Counted from the first letter of the stretch, positions 15,434 through 24,446 are shown. The stretch is 64,000 nucleotides of DNA from an uncultured Tateyamaria sp. (GCF_947487805.1 NZ_CANKXW010000002.1:558001-622000), one strand, 5' to 3'. Translations and numbers: made by a program. The notes: a model not told the origin generated them from the letters alone.

Positions 15434-16507
15434 TCAGGCCATACCGCCTTTGATCAACCCTTCGGCAATGCGCGCATAGGCCTGCGCCATCGGCCCGTCG
15501 CCCACCGCGACGGGCGTGCCCCCGTCCCCGCCCAGCCGCGTGTCGAGATCGATGGGCAGCGCGCCCAAGAGCGGAACACCCATCGCAACGGCTTGCGCCG
15601 CAACGCCGCCCTGCCCGAATATCTCATGCTGTGCGCCACAGTCGGGGCAGACAAACATCGACATGTTCTCGATGAGGCCCAGCACTGGCGTCTTGAGCGT
15701 TGCGAACATGTCCAGCGCCTTGCGCGCATCGATCAGGGCCACATCCTGCGGCGTGGACACGACGATGGCACCCGTGAGTTCGGATTTGGTGCAAAGCGTC
15801 AGCTGCACATCGCCCGTCCCCGGGGGCAGATCGACCAGCAACACATCCAGTTCGCCCCACTCCACCTGCCCCAGCATCTGCTGCAACGCGCCCATCAGCA
15901 TCGGACCGCGCCAGACCACGGCCTTGCCTTCCTCCAGCATGAAGCCGATCGACATCAACGTGACCCCATGCGCGTGCAGCGGAATGATCGTCTTGCCATC
16001 AGGGCTGGCGGGACGCTTGTTCACGCCCATCATGCGCGGCTGGGACGGACCGTATATATCTGCATCCAGCAGACCCACCTTGCGGCCCTGCTTGGCCAGA
16101 GCGACGGCAAGGTTGGACGATACGGTGGATTTCCCCACCCCGCCCTTGCCGGACCCGATGGCGAGGATGCGTTGCACGCCACTGGGCTTGGTCGGGCCCT
16201 CCTGCGGTTTGGGGTGACCGCCGATCTTGAGGCTGGGTGGGGCCGCTGGTTTTGCAGCAGGCCCGTGGGCGGTGAGGGCCACGCGCACATCGTCCACGCC
16301 GTCCATCCCGCGTACCGCAGCCTCGGCAGCGGCGCGCACCGGCTCCATCCGCGCGGCCAGCTCCGGATTGGGCGCTTCGATCACGAACTGCACCGCCGCG
16401 CCCGAGACCTGTACCGCACGAATCAAATCGCGGCTCACAAGGTCGCCGCCATCGGGCATTGCGATCTTGCTCAGGGTTGCGAGAATATCGTCCTTGGTGC
16501 GCGACAT
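15434..16507 (-). CDS. Mrp/NBP35-family Fe-S carrier P-loop ATPase
   Basis: 357 residues. An N-terminal MIP18/DUF59 domain (1-80) is joined by a Pro/Ala linker to the Mrp ATPase core with deviant Walker [10 protein letters not shown] (120-128), [10 protein letters not shown], and VDLPPGTGD. The metal-binding CPDC motif occurs near residue 276 ([13 protein letters not shown]). Mrp proteins dimerise and bind a bridging [4Fe-4S] cluster through CxxC, then transfer it to apo-proteins. Converges with the upstream membrane-protein gene end to end. Confidence 0.93.
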   Translation of the reverse strand: MSRTKDDILATLSKIAMPDGGDLVSRDLIRAVQVSGAAVQFVIEAPNPELAARMEPVRAAAEAAVRGMDGVDDVRVALTAHGPAAKPAAPPSLKIGGHPKPQEGPTKPSGVQRILAIGSGKGGVGKSTVSSNLAVALAKQGRKVGLLDADIYGPSQPRMMGVNKRPASPDGKTIIPLHAHGVTLMSIGFMLEEGKAVVWRGPMLMGALQQMLGQVEWGELDVLLVDLPPGTGDVQLTLCTKSELTGAIVVSTPQDVALIDARKALDMFATLKTPVLGLIENMSMFVCPDCGAQHEIFGQGGVAAQAVAMGVPLLGALPIDLDTRLGGDGGTPVAVGDGPMAQAYARIAEGLIKGGMA

Positions 16508-16639
16508 GTCAGTTTTCTCCGCTGGGGTGCCGCATTAACTGGCAGAATTCGCGCCAGAGGCAAGAGCAACCCGCGCCCCTGCGGCACAACGCCATTTCGT
16601 TGTGCGACTTGCCTGCAAATTCAACCCAGAGCCTATGCA

Positions 16640-16689
16640 AATGCTGCATAGCAGCATTGTTTTGGTGTCTATTGTGCAGACGCAGCATT
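16640..16689. promoter_or_regulatory. Two 19-bp operator-like palindromes upstream of the DUF1127/sRNA operon
   Basis: Site 1 (16640-16658) is a perfect palindrome, AATGCTGC-ATA-GCAGCATT. Site 2 (16671-16689), ATTGTGCA-GAC-GCAGCATT, keeps the right half and a related left half. Their centres are 31 bp apart, three helical turns. Site 2 recurs almost unchanged before pyruvate carboxylase (31732-31750). A TTGTGC/TATGTT pair overlapping site 2 could be the promoter. The regulator is not identified. Confidence 0.6.
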
Positions 16690-16732
16690 GGCTTATGTTT
16701 GTATCAACGAAATTGAGCAAGAGGCGAGAAAA

Positions 16733-16963
16733 ATGGCCTACTACAATGACATAGCACAGCGCAGCGATCTGGTCGAACGTATCCTCGGCACGGTTGCACG
16801 CTTTCTGGAAACCGCAGCAGAGCGTCACGCACAGCGCCGCGTCTACCGCACCACGCTGGACGAGCTGAACACGCTGACCAACCGCGAACTGGCGGATCTG
16901 GGCATGCACCGCTCCGAACTCAAGCGCATCGCCTGGGAATCGGCCTACGGCAATGCGGCCTGA
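16733..16963 (+). CDS. DUF1127 protein, CcaF1-like
   Basis: 76 residues, Arg-rich. The C-terminal DUF1127 motif is clear: TTLDELNTLTNRELADLGMHRSELKRIAWESAYG. GAGGCGAGA lies a few bases before this ATG, which is preferred over an earlier in-frame ATG at 16688. In Rhodobacter sphaeroides the homologous small gene (RSP_6037, CcaF1) is co-transcribed with the CcsR sRNAs that follow it and its product binds RNA and affects their processing. The same arrangement here (sRNA hairpins begin about 10 bases downstream) supports that role. Confidence 0.85.
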   Translation: MAYYNDIAQRSDLVERILGTVARFLETAAERHAQRRVYRTTLDELNTLTNRELADLGMHRSELKRIAWESAYGNAA

Positions 16964-16969
16964 CGTAAC

Positions 16970-17282
16970 ACGAGATCAGATGTCCCTCTCCTCCTCCCTG
17001 GGGCATCTGTAAATTGGCGGCGGCGCCTTCCTCCTCCCTGGCGTCGCCGCACCTTTCTTTCGCATCTGATCAGATGCACGCCATACATCGCTCTTCCGGT
17101 CCTCCTCCTCCCTGACCGGCGCGATGTTGCAAGAGCGGCGACATTCACCTCCTCCCGAATGTCGCCGCATCCTATCCGCACCACGTGGTGCACCAGAATT
17201 GTCGCGCGCGGTCCTCCTCCTCCCTGACCGCCGGACAAATCGAAGGCGGCGATCCCTCCTCCCTGGGGTCGCCGCTTTTTTT
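16970..17282 (+). ncRNA. CcsR ('cuckoo') sRNA array with six CCTCCTCCC stem-loops
   Basis: Six hairpins each expose a C/TCCTCCC loop. HP1 stem 16977-16982/17004-17009; HP2 17017-17027/17040-17050 (11 bp); HP3 17096-17100/17115-17119 with outer arms 17090-17095/17130-17135; HP4 17135-17145/17158-17168 (perfect 11 bp); HP5 17208-17213/17226-17231; HP6 17246-17256/17265-17275 followed by seven T. Two extra palindromes lie between units (17062-17077, 17178-17191). CcsR RNAs of R. sphaeroides carry this anti-Shine-Dalgarno-like loop and act in stress and C1/pyruvate metabolism; that organism has four, this locus six. Confidence 0.9.
17246..17282 (+). terminator. Rho-independent terminator formed by the last CcsR hairpin
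   Basis: An 11-bp GC-rich stem (one T·G wobble) with loop TCCTCCCT is followed directly by seven T residues. The terminator doubles as the sixth CCTCCCC-type sRNA hairpin, so a stable 3' end is built into the array. Confidence 0.92.
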
Positions 17283-17316
17283 ATTTCCGGATTTTCGAAA
17301 GTTTTTGGCGCCGCGA

Positions 17317-17343
17317 CGTCACAACCGGCAGTGCCAGTCCGTC
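17317..17343 (+). promoter_or_regulatory. ECF41-type promoter before the AhpD-like gene
   Basis: CGTCACA (17317-17323), a 16-base spacer and CGTC (17340-17343) match the published ECF41 consensus TGTCACA-N16-CGTC at all but the first base. It lies about 137 bases before the AhpD-like gene, whose second cistron encodes an ECF41 sigma factor, so the unit is probably autoregulated. Confidence 0.75.
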
Positions 17344-17479
17344 ACATGTTCCGACAGTACAAAGGAACAGGCCCCTTGGCACATCCCATTTCCCCCGTGG
17401 CCACGCGGTCACCACCCGCATCAGGCATCTGGACAAACCTCATCCCCGCGACATCAATACCACTCAAGGAGCGAAAACC

Positions 17480-18028
17480 ATGATCCGCGCATTACTGCAT
17501 TCCGGCACCCGGCGTTTTGCCAGACAGTTCAATTATGACGCCACCTATCAACACGACATGATCGACGCCGACGCGGGTGCCGGTGCGCGGCTGGCCCTGT
17601 TCCAGATGGTCAGCAACTACGCGGGCCCGGCCAGCGCCCACCATGTCCGCATGGGCGCCCTGGTCGGCTCCGCGGTCGAGGGCGATTGCGGGCCGTGTGC
17701 CCAGTTGACCGTCGATATGGCGCTCGCCCATGGCGCGCGCGCAGCGGATATTCAGGCCTGCCTGAACGGGGCGCCCGAGGCCGCAGGCGATTTCGGCCTG
17801 GGCTACCGCTTTGCCTGGGCCGCGATCCGCAACCACACGGACCTGGACACGCTGCGTGACCGGATCGACGCCGCGCACGGACCGCGTGCCGTGATCGCCG
17901 CCTCCTTTGCCGCGGCCTTCACCCGCACCTATCCCGTGCTGAAACGCGGGCTTGGCCATGGTCAGCTGTGCCAACGGCTTAGCGTGGCAGGCACGTCCAT
18001 CACGCTCACGTATCCAGCCCCCGCATGA
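17480..18028 (+). CDS. AhpD/carboxymuconolactone decarboxylase-like protein linked to ECF41
   Basis: 182 residues. The core segment MGALVGSAVEGDCGPCAQLTVDMALAHG has the CMD/AhpD redox motif with C70-G-P-C73 preceded by acidic residue E67. AhpD-like proteins use such a CxxC in peroxide or disulfide chemistry. Carboxymuconolactone decarboxylases are one of the three enzyme types (COE: CMD, oxidoreductase, epimerase) found next to ECF41 sigma factors and transcribed by them. The gene overlaps the sigma factor by ATGA. An AAGGAGC ribosome site precedes the ATG. Confidence 0.8.
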   Translation: MIRALLHSGTRRFARQFNYDATYQHDMIDADAGAGARLALFQMVSNYAGPASAHHVRMGALVGSAVEGDCGPCAQLTVDMALAHGARAADIQACLNGAPEAAGDFGLGYRFAWAAIRNHTDLDTLRDRIDAAHGPRAVIAASFAAAFTRTYPVLKRGLGHGQLCQRLSVAGTSITLTYPAPA

Positions 18029-18930
18029 CATGGGTTGACCAGTTCGAAGCACAGAGGCCGATGCTCACGGCCCTGTGTTACCGCATGCTGGGCGAACGGG
18101 CCGCCGCCGAGGACGCGGTGCAGGACACCTGGCTCAAATGGTCCCGCGCCGACCATGGCGCGATCCGGACACCGGCGGCGTGGCTGCGCACGGCCGCGAC
18201 CCGTGTGGCCATCGACGCGCTGCGGCGGGCGCGGGCGCGGCGCGAAACATATGTGGGCCCGTGGTTGCCCGAACCTCTGGTCGCCGACGATACCACCGCC
18301 GAAACCGGCTTTGAACTGGCCCAGGATTGCGAACTCGCACTGCTGTGGATCATGGACACGTTTCCCGCCAGCGAACGCGCGGCCTTTATCCTGCGCGAGG
18401 CATTTGATGCCGGCTATGCCGAAATCGCCGAAACACTGGGCAAATCCGAAGCCGCCTGCCGCCAATTGGTCAGCCGCGCGCACCGGCGCGTCGCGCAAGC
18501 GCCCCCAGATCTCAGCCAACCCTCCGATCTGCGCGCCGCCCGGATCAGCGGCTTTCTCGCCGCCATAGCCAGCAACGACCTGGAGGCCGCAAAACGCCTT
18601 CTGGCGCCCGATGCCGTGTCGATCTCCGATGGCGGGCGCAAGGCACGCGCGGCACGCCGTCCCCTCACAGGCCCCGACGATATCGTCGCCGTCTCTCATG
18701 CCATCACGCTGAAACATGCCGCATCACGCACAATCGTCCCATTGACCGCCAATGGTCAGCCCGCCCTGCTCTTCTTCGACCGCGACACACCAGACACCCT
18801 GATGACGGCAGTGTTGAATGACCGGGGCGAAATTTGCTGGATCTACACCATGCGCAACCCCGACAAATTGCCCCTACGGGACGGCGGGCGGGGCGATGTG
18901 CGCAGCACGAGCGTCGCGCGGCGTCCCTAG
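18025..18930 (+). CDS. ECF41-family sigma factor with C-terminal SnoaL-like domain
   Basis: 301 residues. Sigma-2 (about 8-70: LTALCYRMLGERAAAEDAVQDTWLKW) and sigma-4 (about 100-155: PASERAAFILREAFDAGYAEIAETLG) are joined by the ECF41-specific WLPEPL motif (80-85). A SnoaL/NTF2-like C-terminal extension (165-285) carries DGGR at 202-205 and NPDKL at 278-282, the two motifs that define the group. In ECF41 the fused C-terminal domain modulates activity in place of a separate anti-sigma factor. The 3' end overlaps the convergent uvrD end by 4 bases. Confidence 0.93.
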   Translation: MTWVDQFEAQRPMLTALCYRMLGERAAAEDAVQDTWLKWSRADHGAIRTPAAWLRTAATRVAIDALRRARARRETYVGPWLPEPLVADDTTAETGFELAQDCELALLWIMDTFPASERAAFILREAFDAGYAEIAETLGKSEAACRQLVSRAHRRVAQAPPDLSQPSDLRAARISGFLAAIASNDLEAAKRLLAPDAVSISDGGRKARAARRPLTGPDDIVAVSHAITLKHAASRTIVPLTANGQPALLFFDRDTPDTLMTAVLNDRGEICWIYTMRNPDKLPLRDGGRGDVRSTSVARRP

Positions 18931-21356
18931 AACGGAATGTCGTCGCAGCCCGAGATAAAGCGCGACACCACCTTCTTCGTACCGGCTTTTTCGAAATCGA
19001 TCTCCAACTTGTCGCCCTCGATCCCGATCACCGCGCCATAACCGAATTTCTGGTGAAACACCCGCTCGCCGACGGTAAAGCTCGACACCGCATTCAGATC
19101 AATGACCGAATTCCGGCTCTCCTTGGGCTGGCTCAACGGCCGATCCGCCGATCGGGCCTGCAACCGCCGCCACCCGGGCGAGTTATAGACATTGGCCTCC
19201 GCCGCTGCCTCGTGCAGACGCGATTCCGCGCCCATCGACGGGGCCGCCGCACCAAATCCACCGCCATAAAGCCCCGGCGGCGTCAGCACATCCACATGCG
19301 CCTCGGGCAACTCGTCGATGAAACGCGACGGCATGGATGACTGCCACTGCCCGAACACCCGCCGGTTCGCGGCAAAGGACACGGTACAGACCTCCTCGGC
19401 CCGCGTGATCCCCACATAGGCCAAGCGGCGTTCTTCCTCGAGCCCCTTGATCCCGCTTTCGTCCATGCTGCGCTGCGACGGAAACAACCCGTCTTCCCAG
19501 CCGGGCAGGAACACGCAGGGGAATTCCAGACCCTTGGCCGCATGCAGCGTCATGATCGACACCTTGGCCTCCGCATCCTCGCTGGCATTGTCCATCACCA
19601 GCGACACATGCTCCAGAAACCCTTGCAGGTTCTCGAACCCTTCCAGTGCCTTGACCAGTTCCTTGAGGTTCTCGAGCCGCCCCGGCGCTTCGGGCGTCTT
19701 GTCGTTCTGCCAATGGGCGGTATAGCCGCTTTCGTCCAGGATGATCTCGGCCAGTTCCATATGGCTAACGGGGGGCGGGCCGTATTCAATGCGCAAGGGG
19801 GTCACGCCATCATCCAGCACGCTGTCATCCTCGGCCACCTCGATCCGGGGGCCGCGCAGTTTGCTGTTCCAGCGCGCAATGCCATCCACAAGGTTGCGCA
19901 GTTCCGTGCCGCCTTTGCCCTTGATCAGCCCCTGCTCGACCGCGATCCGCGCACCCTCGACCAAAGACACCCCATTTGCGCGCGCCGTGATCTGGATCGT
20001 CTGCTGTGCCTTGTCGCCCAGGCCCCGCTTGGGCGTGTTCACGATCCGCTCAAAGGCCAGATCATCATCCGGGCTGACCACGACGCGGAAATAGGCCATG
20101 GCGTCCCGGATCTCCATCCTCTCGTAGAACCGCGGCCCTCCGATAACGCGGTAGGGCAACCCGATGGTCAGGAACCGATCTTCGAACGCACGCATCTGGT
20201 GGCTGGCGCGCACCAGAATGGCCATGTCCTCCAGCGACAGGGGCCGCATGCCGCGCGTGCCCTTTTGTGCCGCCTCGATCTCGTCCCCGATCCAGCGCGC
20301 TTCTTCCTCACCGTCCCAATGGCCGATCAGACGCACCTTTTCTCCGTCATCCTTGTCAGTCCACAACGTCTTGCCCAGACGGTTTTCATTGCCGTCGATC
20401 ACGCCGGATGCTGCGGCCAGAATATGCGGCGTTGATCGGTAATTCTGCTCCAGCCGCACCACATGCGCGCCGGGAAAATCCTTTTCGAACCGCAGGATAT
20501 TGCCCACCTCGGCGCCCCGCCAGCCATAGATCGACTGGTCATCATCGCCCACGCAACAGATATTCTTGTGTCCCTGCGCGAGCAACCGCAGCCACAGGTA
20601 CTGGGCGACGTTGGTGTCCTGATACTCGTCCACGAGAATGTATGCGAACCAGCGTTGATACTGCTGCAACACGTCTTCGTGGGTCTGAAAGATCGTGACC
20701 ATATGCAGCAGCAGGTCGCCAAAATCACATGCGTTCAGTTCGATCAGGCGGCGCTGGTACTGCTCGTAAAGCTCCACGCCCTTGTGGTTATAAGCCCCGC
20801 CATCGGCGGCGGGCACCTTGCCCGGTGTCAGGGCGCGGTTTTTCCATCCGTCGATGATGCTGGCCAGTTGGCGCGCGGGCCACCGCTTGTCGTCGATCCC
20901 CGCGGCCTGGATCAGCTGTTTCAACAGGCGGATCTGATCGTCGGTGTCCAGAATGGTAAAGTTCGACTTGAGCCCCACAAGCTCTGCATGTCGGCGCAGC
21001 AGTTTGACACAGATCGCGTGGAACGTGCCCATCCACGGCATGCCTTCGATGGGCTGGCCCAGCATCTGGCCTACGCGGTTTTTCATCTCGCGCGCGGCTT
21101 TGTTGGTAAAGGTCACCGCGAGGATTTCGTTGGGCCGCGCCCGCCCGGTGTTCAACAGATGCACGATGCGCGCAGTCAGCGCACGCGTCTTGCCCGTCCC
21201 GGCCCCGGCAAGCATCAGCACCGGCCCGTCCAGCCGTTCCACGGCCGCGCGCTGTGCGGGGTTCAGCCCGTCCAGATAGGGCTGCGGACGCGCGGCCATT
21301 GCGCGCGCGGACAGGGATGCGCCCTCGAAGGCGTCCAGATCATCATAGCTGCTCAT
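18927..21356 (-). CDS. uvrD: UvrD/PcrA-type SF1 DNA helicase
   Basis: 809 residues. Motif I GAGTGKT at 51-57, motif II VDEYQDTN, motif III GDDDQSIYGWRGA, motif IV LEQNYRS, motif V/VI MTLHAAKGLEF and YVGITRAE. The C-terminus holds the Tudor-like RNA-polymerase-interaction domain (SFTVGERVFHQKFGYGAVIGIEGDKLEIDFEKAGTKKVV) typical of UvrD/PcrA. It unwinds DNA 3'-5' in nucleotide excision and mismatch repair. Full length compared with family (about 720-800). Whether UvrD or PcrA name applies is a matter of convention. Confidence 0.95.
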   Translation of the reverse strand: MSSYDDLDAFEGASLSARAMAARPQPYLDGLNPAQRAAVERLDGPVLMLAGAGTGKTRALTARIVHLLNTGRARPNEILAVTFTNKAAREMKNRVGQMLGQPIEGMPWMGTFHAICVKLLRRHAELVGLKSNFTILDTDDQIRLLKQLIQAAGIDDKRWPARQLASIIDGWKNRALTPGKVPAADGGAYNHKGVELYEQYQRRLIELNACDFGDLLLHMVTIFQTHEDVLQQYQRWFAYILVDEYQDTNVAQYLWLRLLAQGHKNICCVGDDDQSIYGWRGAEVGNILRFEKDFPGAHVVRLEQNYRSTPHILAAASGVIDGNENRLGKTLWTDKDDGEKVRLIGHWDGEEEARWIGDEIEAAQKGTRGMRPLSLEDMAILVRASHQMRAFEDRFLTIGLPYRVIGGPRFYERMEIRDAMAYFRVVVSPDDDLAFERIVNTPKRGLGDKAQQTIQITARANGVSLVEGARIAVEQGLIKGKGGTELRNLVDGIARWNSKLRGPRIEVAEDDSVLDDGVTPLRIEYGPPPVSHMELAEIILDESGYTAHWQNDKTPEAPGRLENLKELVKALEGFENLQGFLEHVSLVMDNASEDAEAKVSIMTLHAAKGLEFPCVFLPGWEDGLFPSQRSMDESGIKGLEEERRLAYVGITRAEEVCTVSFAANRRVFGQWQSSMPSRFIDELPEAHVDVLTPPGLYGGGFGAAAPSMGAESRLHEAAAEANVYNSPGWRRLQARSADRPLSQPKESRNSVIDLNAVSSFTVGERVFHQKFGYGAVIGIEGDKLEIDFEKAGTKKVVSRFISGCDDIPF

Positions 21357-21511
21357 GCGGGTAAACTAATCCTTGTGCAGGAAAAGGGAAAGCCCGATGT
21401 TCGCAGGTTGTTCCCCTGTGAGTGCAGGATCGACCTGATGCGCATTGATGCGGGCGAACATGGCAAATCCGACAGCTTGCGGGGGACGGCGCACCGCTCC
21501 ATAGTCCGCCC

Positions 21512-22651
21512 ATGGACCTGAACACCCGATACCCTGCGTTGAGTGATCTGCGTACCCGTGCGCAAAGTCGCATTCCGAAATTCGTATGGGAATATCTCGA
21601 CAGCGGCACAGGGGTCGAGGCGACCAGGAAGCGCAACCGCACCGCACTGGATCGGGTTGGCCTGATGCCCTCCGTCCTGCATGGAGAGTTCGAGCCGGAC
21701 CTGTCGACGACCCTGCTGGGTGAGGCGCGCGCCCTTCCCTTTGGTATTGCACCGGTGGGCATGTCGGGCCTGATGTGGCCCGATGCGGAACGACACCTCG
21801 CCCGCGGTGCTGCGCGCACGGGCATGCCCTATACCCTGTCCACCGTTGCCGCGGCCGCCCCGGAGGATGTGGCCCCCGAACTGGGCGAGGATGCGTGGTT
21901 CCAGATGTATCCGCCCCGCGACGAAGGCATTCGCCGCGATATGCTCGACCGGGCACGCGCGGCAGGCTTCAAGACGCTTGTGCTGACCGTGGACGTGCCT
22001 GTTGCCTCGCGCCGCGAACGGCAGACGCGGTCCGGCCTGACAAACCCGCCGCGCCTGACACCACGCCTGCTGGCGCAGGTAGCATTGCGCCCGGCCTGGG
22101 CCATGGCGATGGCGCGCAAGGGCATGCCGCACATGCGCATGCTTGACGCCTATACGACCAGCGCCACCGCCAATCTGCCGGTGACGGCGCATGTGGGCTA
22201 CCTTTTGCGGACCTCGCCCGACTGGGACTATGTCAAATGGCTGCGCGATGCGTGGGACGGTCCGTTCGTGGTCAAGGGGGTCATGCGCGGCACCGATGCC
22301 GAGCGGCTGCAAGGGCTGGGCGTTGATGCCATCTGGGTGTCGAACCATGCAGGCCGCCAGTTTGACGCGGCCCCCGCCACGATCGAAGTGCTGCCCGCCA
22401 TCCGCCGCGCTACAACCCTGCCCATCATCTTTGACAGCGGGGTCGAGGGCGGCCTCGACATTCTGCGCGCCATGGCCTCGGGCGCGGATTTCGTGATGCT
22501 GGGCCGCGCGTGGCACTATGCGCTGGCGGCCCTTGGGCCCGAGGGCATCGACCACCTCGTGCATATTCTGTCGGCAGACCTCAAATCGTGCATGGGCCAG
22601 CTGGGCGCGCGCGACCTGCGTACCCTGCCTAAACCGTTCCTGCACGACTAG
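21512..22651 (+). CDS. FMN-dependent alpha-hydroxy-acid oxidase (LldD-like)
   Basis: 379 residues, full-length for the lactate/glycolate oxidase family. FMN-barrel signatures: PFGIAPVGMSGLMWPD (76-91), the FMN phosphate-side K255 (VVKGV), and the catalytic His279 in VSNHAGRQFD, which differs from the usual SNHGGRQ by one Ala. FDSGVEGGLDI and LGRAWHYALAALG complete the barrel. It oxidises an L-2-hydroxy acid to the oxo acid; lactate is the first guess, but substrate cannot be fixed. It is divergent from uvrD. Confidence 0.85.
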   Translation: MDLNTRYPALSDLRTRAQSRIPKFVWEYLDSGTGVEATRKRNRTALDRVGLMPSVLHGEFEPDLSTTLLGEARALPFGIAPVGMSGLMWPDAERHLARGAARTGMPYTLSTVAAAAPEDVAPELGEDAWFQMYPPRDEGIRRDMLDRARAAGFKTLVLTVDVPVASRRERQTRSGLTNPPRLTPRLLAQVALRPAWAMAMARKGMPHMRMLDAYTTSATANLPVTAHVGYLLRTSPDWDYVKWLRDAWDGPFVVKGVMRGTDAERLQGLGVDAIWVSNHAGRQFDAAPATIEVLPAIRRATTLPIIFDSGVEGGLDILRAMASGADFVMLGRAWHYALAALGPEGIDHLVHILSADLKSCMGQLGARDLRTLPKPFLHD

Positions 22652-22657
22652 GCGCGC

Positions 22658-23299
22658 TCAGGGGCGCCAGGTCAGGAAATTGTGGATCATGCGCAGCCCG
22701 GTGCCCTGGCTCTTTTCCGGGTGGAACTGCATCCCCACCATCGTGTCGCGCCCAACCACCGCCGTGACGTCCTCGCCATAGTCCACATGCGCAAGGCGCA
22801 AGGCGGGATCCGCGACCTCAAAATGGTAGGAGTGCACGAAATAGGTGTGGTCGCCGGTGGCAACCCCGTCAAAAAGCGCGTGCGGCGCGTCGATCACGAG
22901 ATCATTCCACCCCATATGCGGCACCTTCAGCGCCGGATCCGAGGGCGCGATGGGCACGACCTGCCCGCCGACCCAGTCCAGCCCCGGTGTGTCGGTGTAT
23001 TCCCGCCCCATCGTGGCCATCAGCTGCATGCCCACGCAGATGCCGAGGAAGGGCCGGCCCTTGACCTCGACCGCCTCGACCAGCGCGTCGTAGACACCGC
23101 CCGTCCCGCGCAGCGCGGCGGCACAGGCCGGAAAGGCGCCGTCGCCCGGCAGCACGATCCGGTCGGCCCGCGCCACGACATCGGCATCCGCAGTCACGAC
23201 AACCGTGCCCGCATCCGCCTCGCGGGCCATGCGCTCGAACGCCTTTTGCGCCGAATGCAGGTTGCCGCTTTCGTAATCAATCAGAACCGTAAGGCTCAT
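22658..23299 (-). CDS. hisH: Imidazole glycerol phosphate synthase, glutaminase subunit
   Basis: 213 residues; class-I glutamine amidotransferase triad C88 (FLGICVGMQ), H193 and E195 (MQFHPEKS). Y138-P-type oxyanion and LPGDGAF segments agree with HisH. It makes ammonia from glutamine for HisF, which converts PRFAR to imidazole glycerol phosphate and AICAR. The gene overlaps hisB by 4 bases, but hisF and hisA lie about 9 kb away. The start [16 protein letters not shown] is standard; the longer frame overlaps hisB. Confidence 0.96.
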   Translation of the reverse strand: MSLTVLIDYESGNLHSAQKAFERMAREADAGTVVVTADADVVARADRIVLPGDGAFPACAAALRGTGGVYDALVEAVEVKGRPFLGICVGMQLMATMGREYTDTPGLDWVGGQVVPIAPSDPALKVPHMGWNDLVIDAPHALFDGVATGDHTYFVHSYHFEVADPALRLAHVDYGEDVTAVVGRDTMVGMQFHPEKSQGTGLRMIHNFLTWRP

Positions 23300-23883
23300 A
23301 GGGTGCCCTTGGTCGACGGAATGGCATCGGCCACACGCGCATCGACCTCCAATGCCACCCGCAGCGCGCGTGCCACCGCCTTGAAGGCCGCCTCGGCGAT
23401 GTGGTGACTGTTGAGCCCGTGCAGCATGTCCACGTGCAAGGTGATCCCGCCATGGGTGCTCAGCGCCTGAAAGAACTCGCGCACCAGTTCGGTGTCGAAC
23501 GTGCCGATCTTGGCCGTGGGCAGATCCACGTTCCACACCAGAAACGGCCGCCCCGACAGATCGAGCGCCGCACGCACCAGCGCGTCATCCATCGGCAACA
23601 GGCAGGATCCATAGCGCGCGATGCCCTTCTTGTCGCCAACGGCCTGGCTCAAAGCCTGGCCGATGGCGATGCCCACATCCTCGACCGTGTGGTGGTCATC
23701 GATGTGCAGATCGCCGCTGCACCGCACGGTCATGTCGATCAGCGCGTGGCGTGCCAACTGGTCCAGCATATGGTCAAAGAACCCCACCCCGGTCTGGTTG
23801 TCGTAAATGCCGGTGCCATCAAGGTCGAGCGACACGGAAATGTCGGTTTCGGCCGTCGTGCGGGTGATCGTGCTCTTGCGCAT
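23296..23883 (-). CDS. hisB: Imidazoleglycerol-phosphate dehydratase
   Basis: 195 residues, the monofunctional length. Metal-ligand motifs are visible: [21 protein letters not shown] and, near the C-terminus, [15 protein letters not shown], which bind two Mn2+ ions. It removes water from imidazole glycerol phosphate in step six of histidine synthesis. Translational coupling to hisH by the ATGA overlap. A terminator-like or promoter element is not obvious in the 140 bases before it. Confidence 0.97.
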   Translation of the reverse strand: MRKSTITRTTAETDISVSLDLDGTGIYDNQTGVGFFDHMLDQLARHALIDMTVRCSGDLHIDDHHTVEDVGIAIGQALSQAVGDKKGIARYGSCLLPMDDALVRAALDLSGRPFLVWNVDLPTAKIGTFDTELVREFFQALSTHGGITLHVDMLHGLNSHHIAEAAFKAVARALRVALEVDARVADAIPSTKGTL

Positions 23884-24027
23884 TGCGCGTCTCCTGGGTG
23901 GTGCGGTCTTGCCCGCCCTCTATAGGCAGGCCGGGGCGCATCGCCAAGGGTGCGCGCGCGACTTGCAAGCGCCTGTGCAGACATGTCACTACGGATCACA
24001 CCCGTCCCGTTGCATAAGGCGTTTTCC

Positions 24028-24267
24028 ATGACCACCTGCGTTTTCATCCAGATCCGATGCCGGCCCGGCTCTACCTACAAGGTGGCAGAGGACATCGCCC
24101 TGCGCGAACTGCATTCCGAACTGTATTCCACATCGGGCGACTACGATCTGCTGATGAAAGTGTACATTCCCGCAGGCAAGGACATCGGCAAGTATATCAA
24201 CGACGAGTTGCTGGGCATTGACGGAATCGAACGATCACTGACCACCATGACCTACAAAGTGTTTTAA
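24028..24267 (+). CDS. Stand-alone Lrp/AsnC ligand-binding (RAM) domain protein
   Basis: 79 residues: MTTCVFIQIRCRPGSTYKVAEDIALRELHSELYSTSGDYDLLMKVYIPAGKDIGKYINDELLGIDGIERSLTTMTYKVF. This is a complete RAM fold (beta-alpha-beta-beta-alpha-beta) without an N-terminal HTH. Stand-alone RAM proteins form decameric rings with effector-binding grooves. It may modulate a full-length Lrp, bind amino acids, or be a small metabolite sensor. A bidirectional-looking terminator follows. Start chosen because the upstream frame has no domain. Confidence 0.8.
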   Translation: MTTCVFIQIRCRPGSTYKVAEDIALRELHSELYSTSGDYDLLMKVYIPAGKDIGKYINDELLGIDGIERSLTTMTYKVF

Positions 24268-24301
24268 GGTCACTTCCGAATGCCTGTTGCTTGAAACGAC
24301 G

Positions 24302-24327
24302 AAGGGCCGCCCGAAGGCGACCCTTTT
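24302..24327. terminator. Hairpin terminator between the RAM gene and tRNA-Gly
   Basis: The stem AAGGG-c-CGCC / GGCG-a-CCCTT with loop CGAA is followed by TTTT on the plus strand. It ends the RAM gene and may also help to end the leftward tRNA transcript. A second perfect stem CCACAGG/CCTGTGG lies at 24335-24350. Confidence 0.75.
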
Positions 24328-24354
24328 CGAAATCCACAGGAGCCTGTGGTTTGT

Positions 24355-24429
24355 TGGAGCGGGCGAGGCGATTCGAACGCCCGACCCTAACCTTGGCAAG
24401 GTTATGCTCTACCCCTGAGCTACGCCCGC
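24355..24429 (-). tRNA. tRNA-Gly (anticodon GCC)
   Basis: The minus strand folds as a 75-base class-I tRNA: acceptor GCGGGCG/CGCCCGC with encoded CCA, D-arm, anticodon loop TTGCCAA (GCC), T-arm GTTCGAATC. The plus strand therefore shows its complement next to the RAM gene. Confidence 0.97.
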
Positions 24430-24446
24430 TTCCTTGGGTGAGCCGT

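Noticed and set aside
21357-21511. Small genes in the uvrD upstream gap
   Set aside because: Open frames in this region have no ribosome site or domain; it is a short divergent promoter region.
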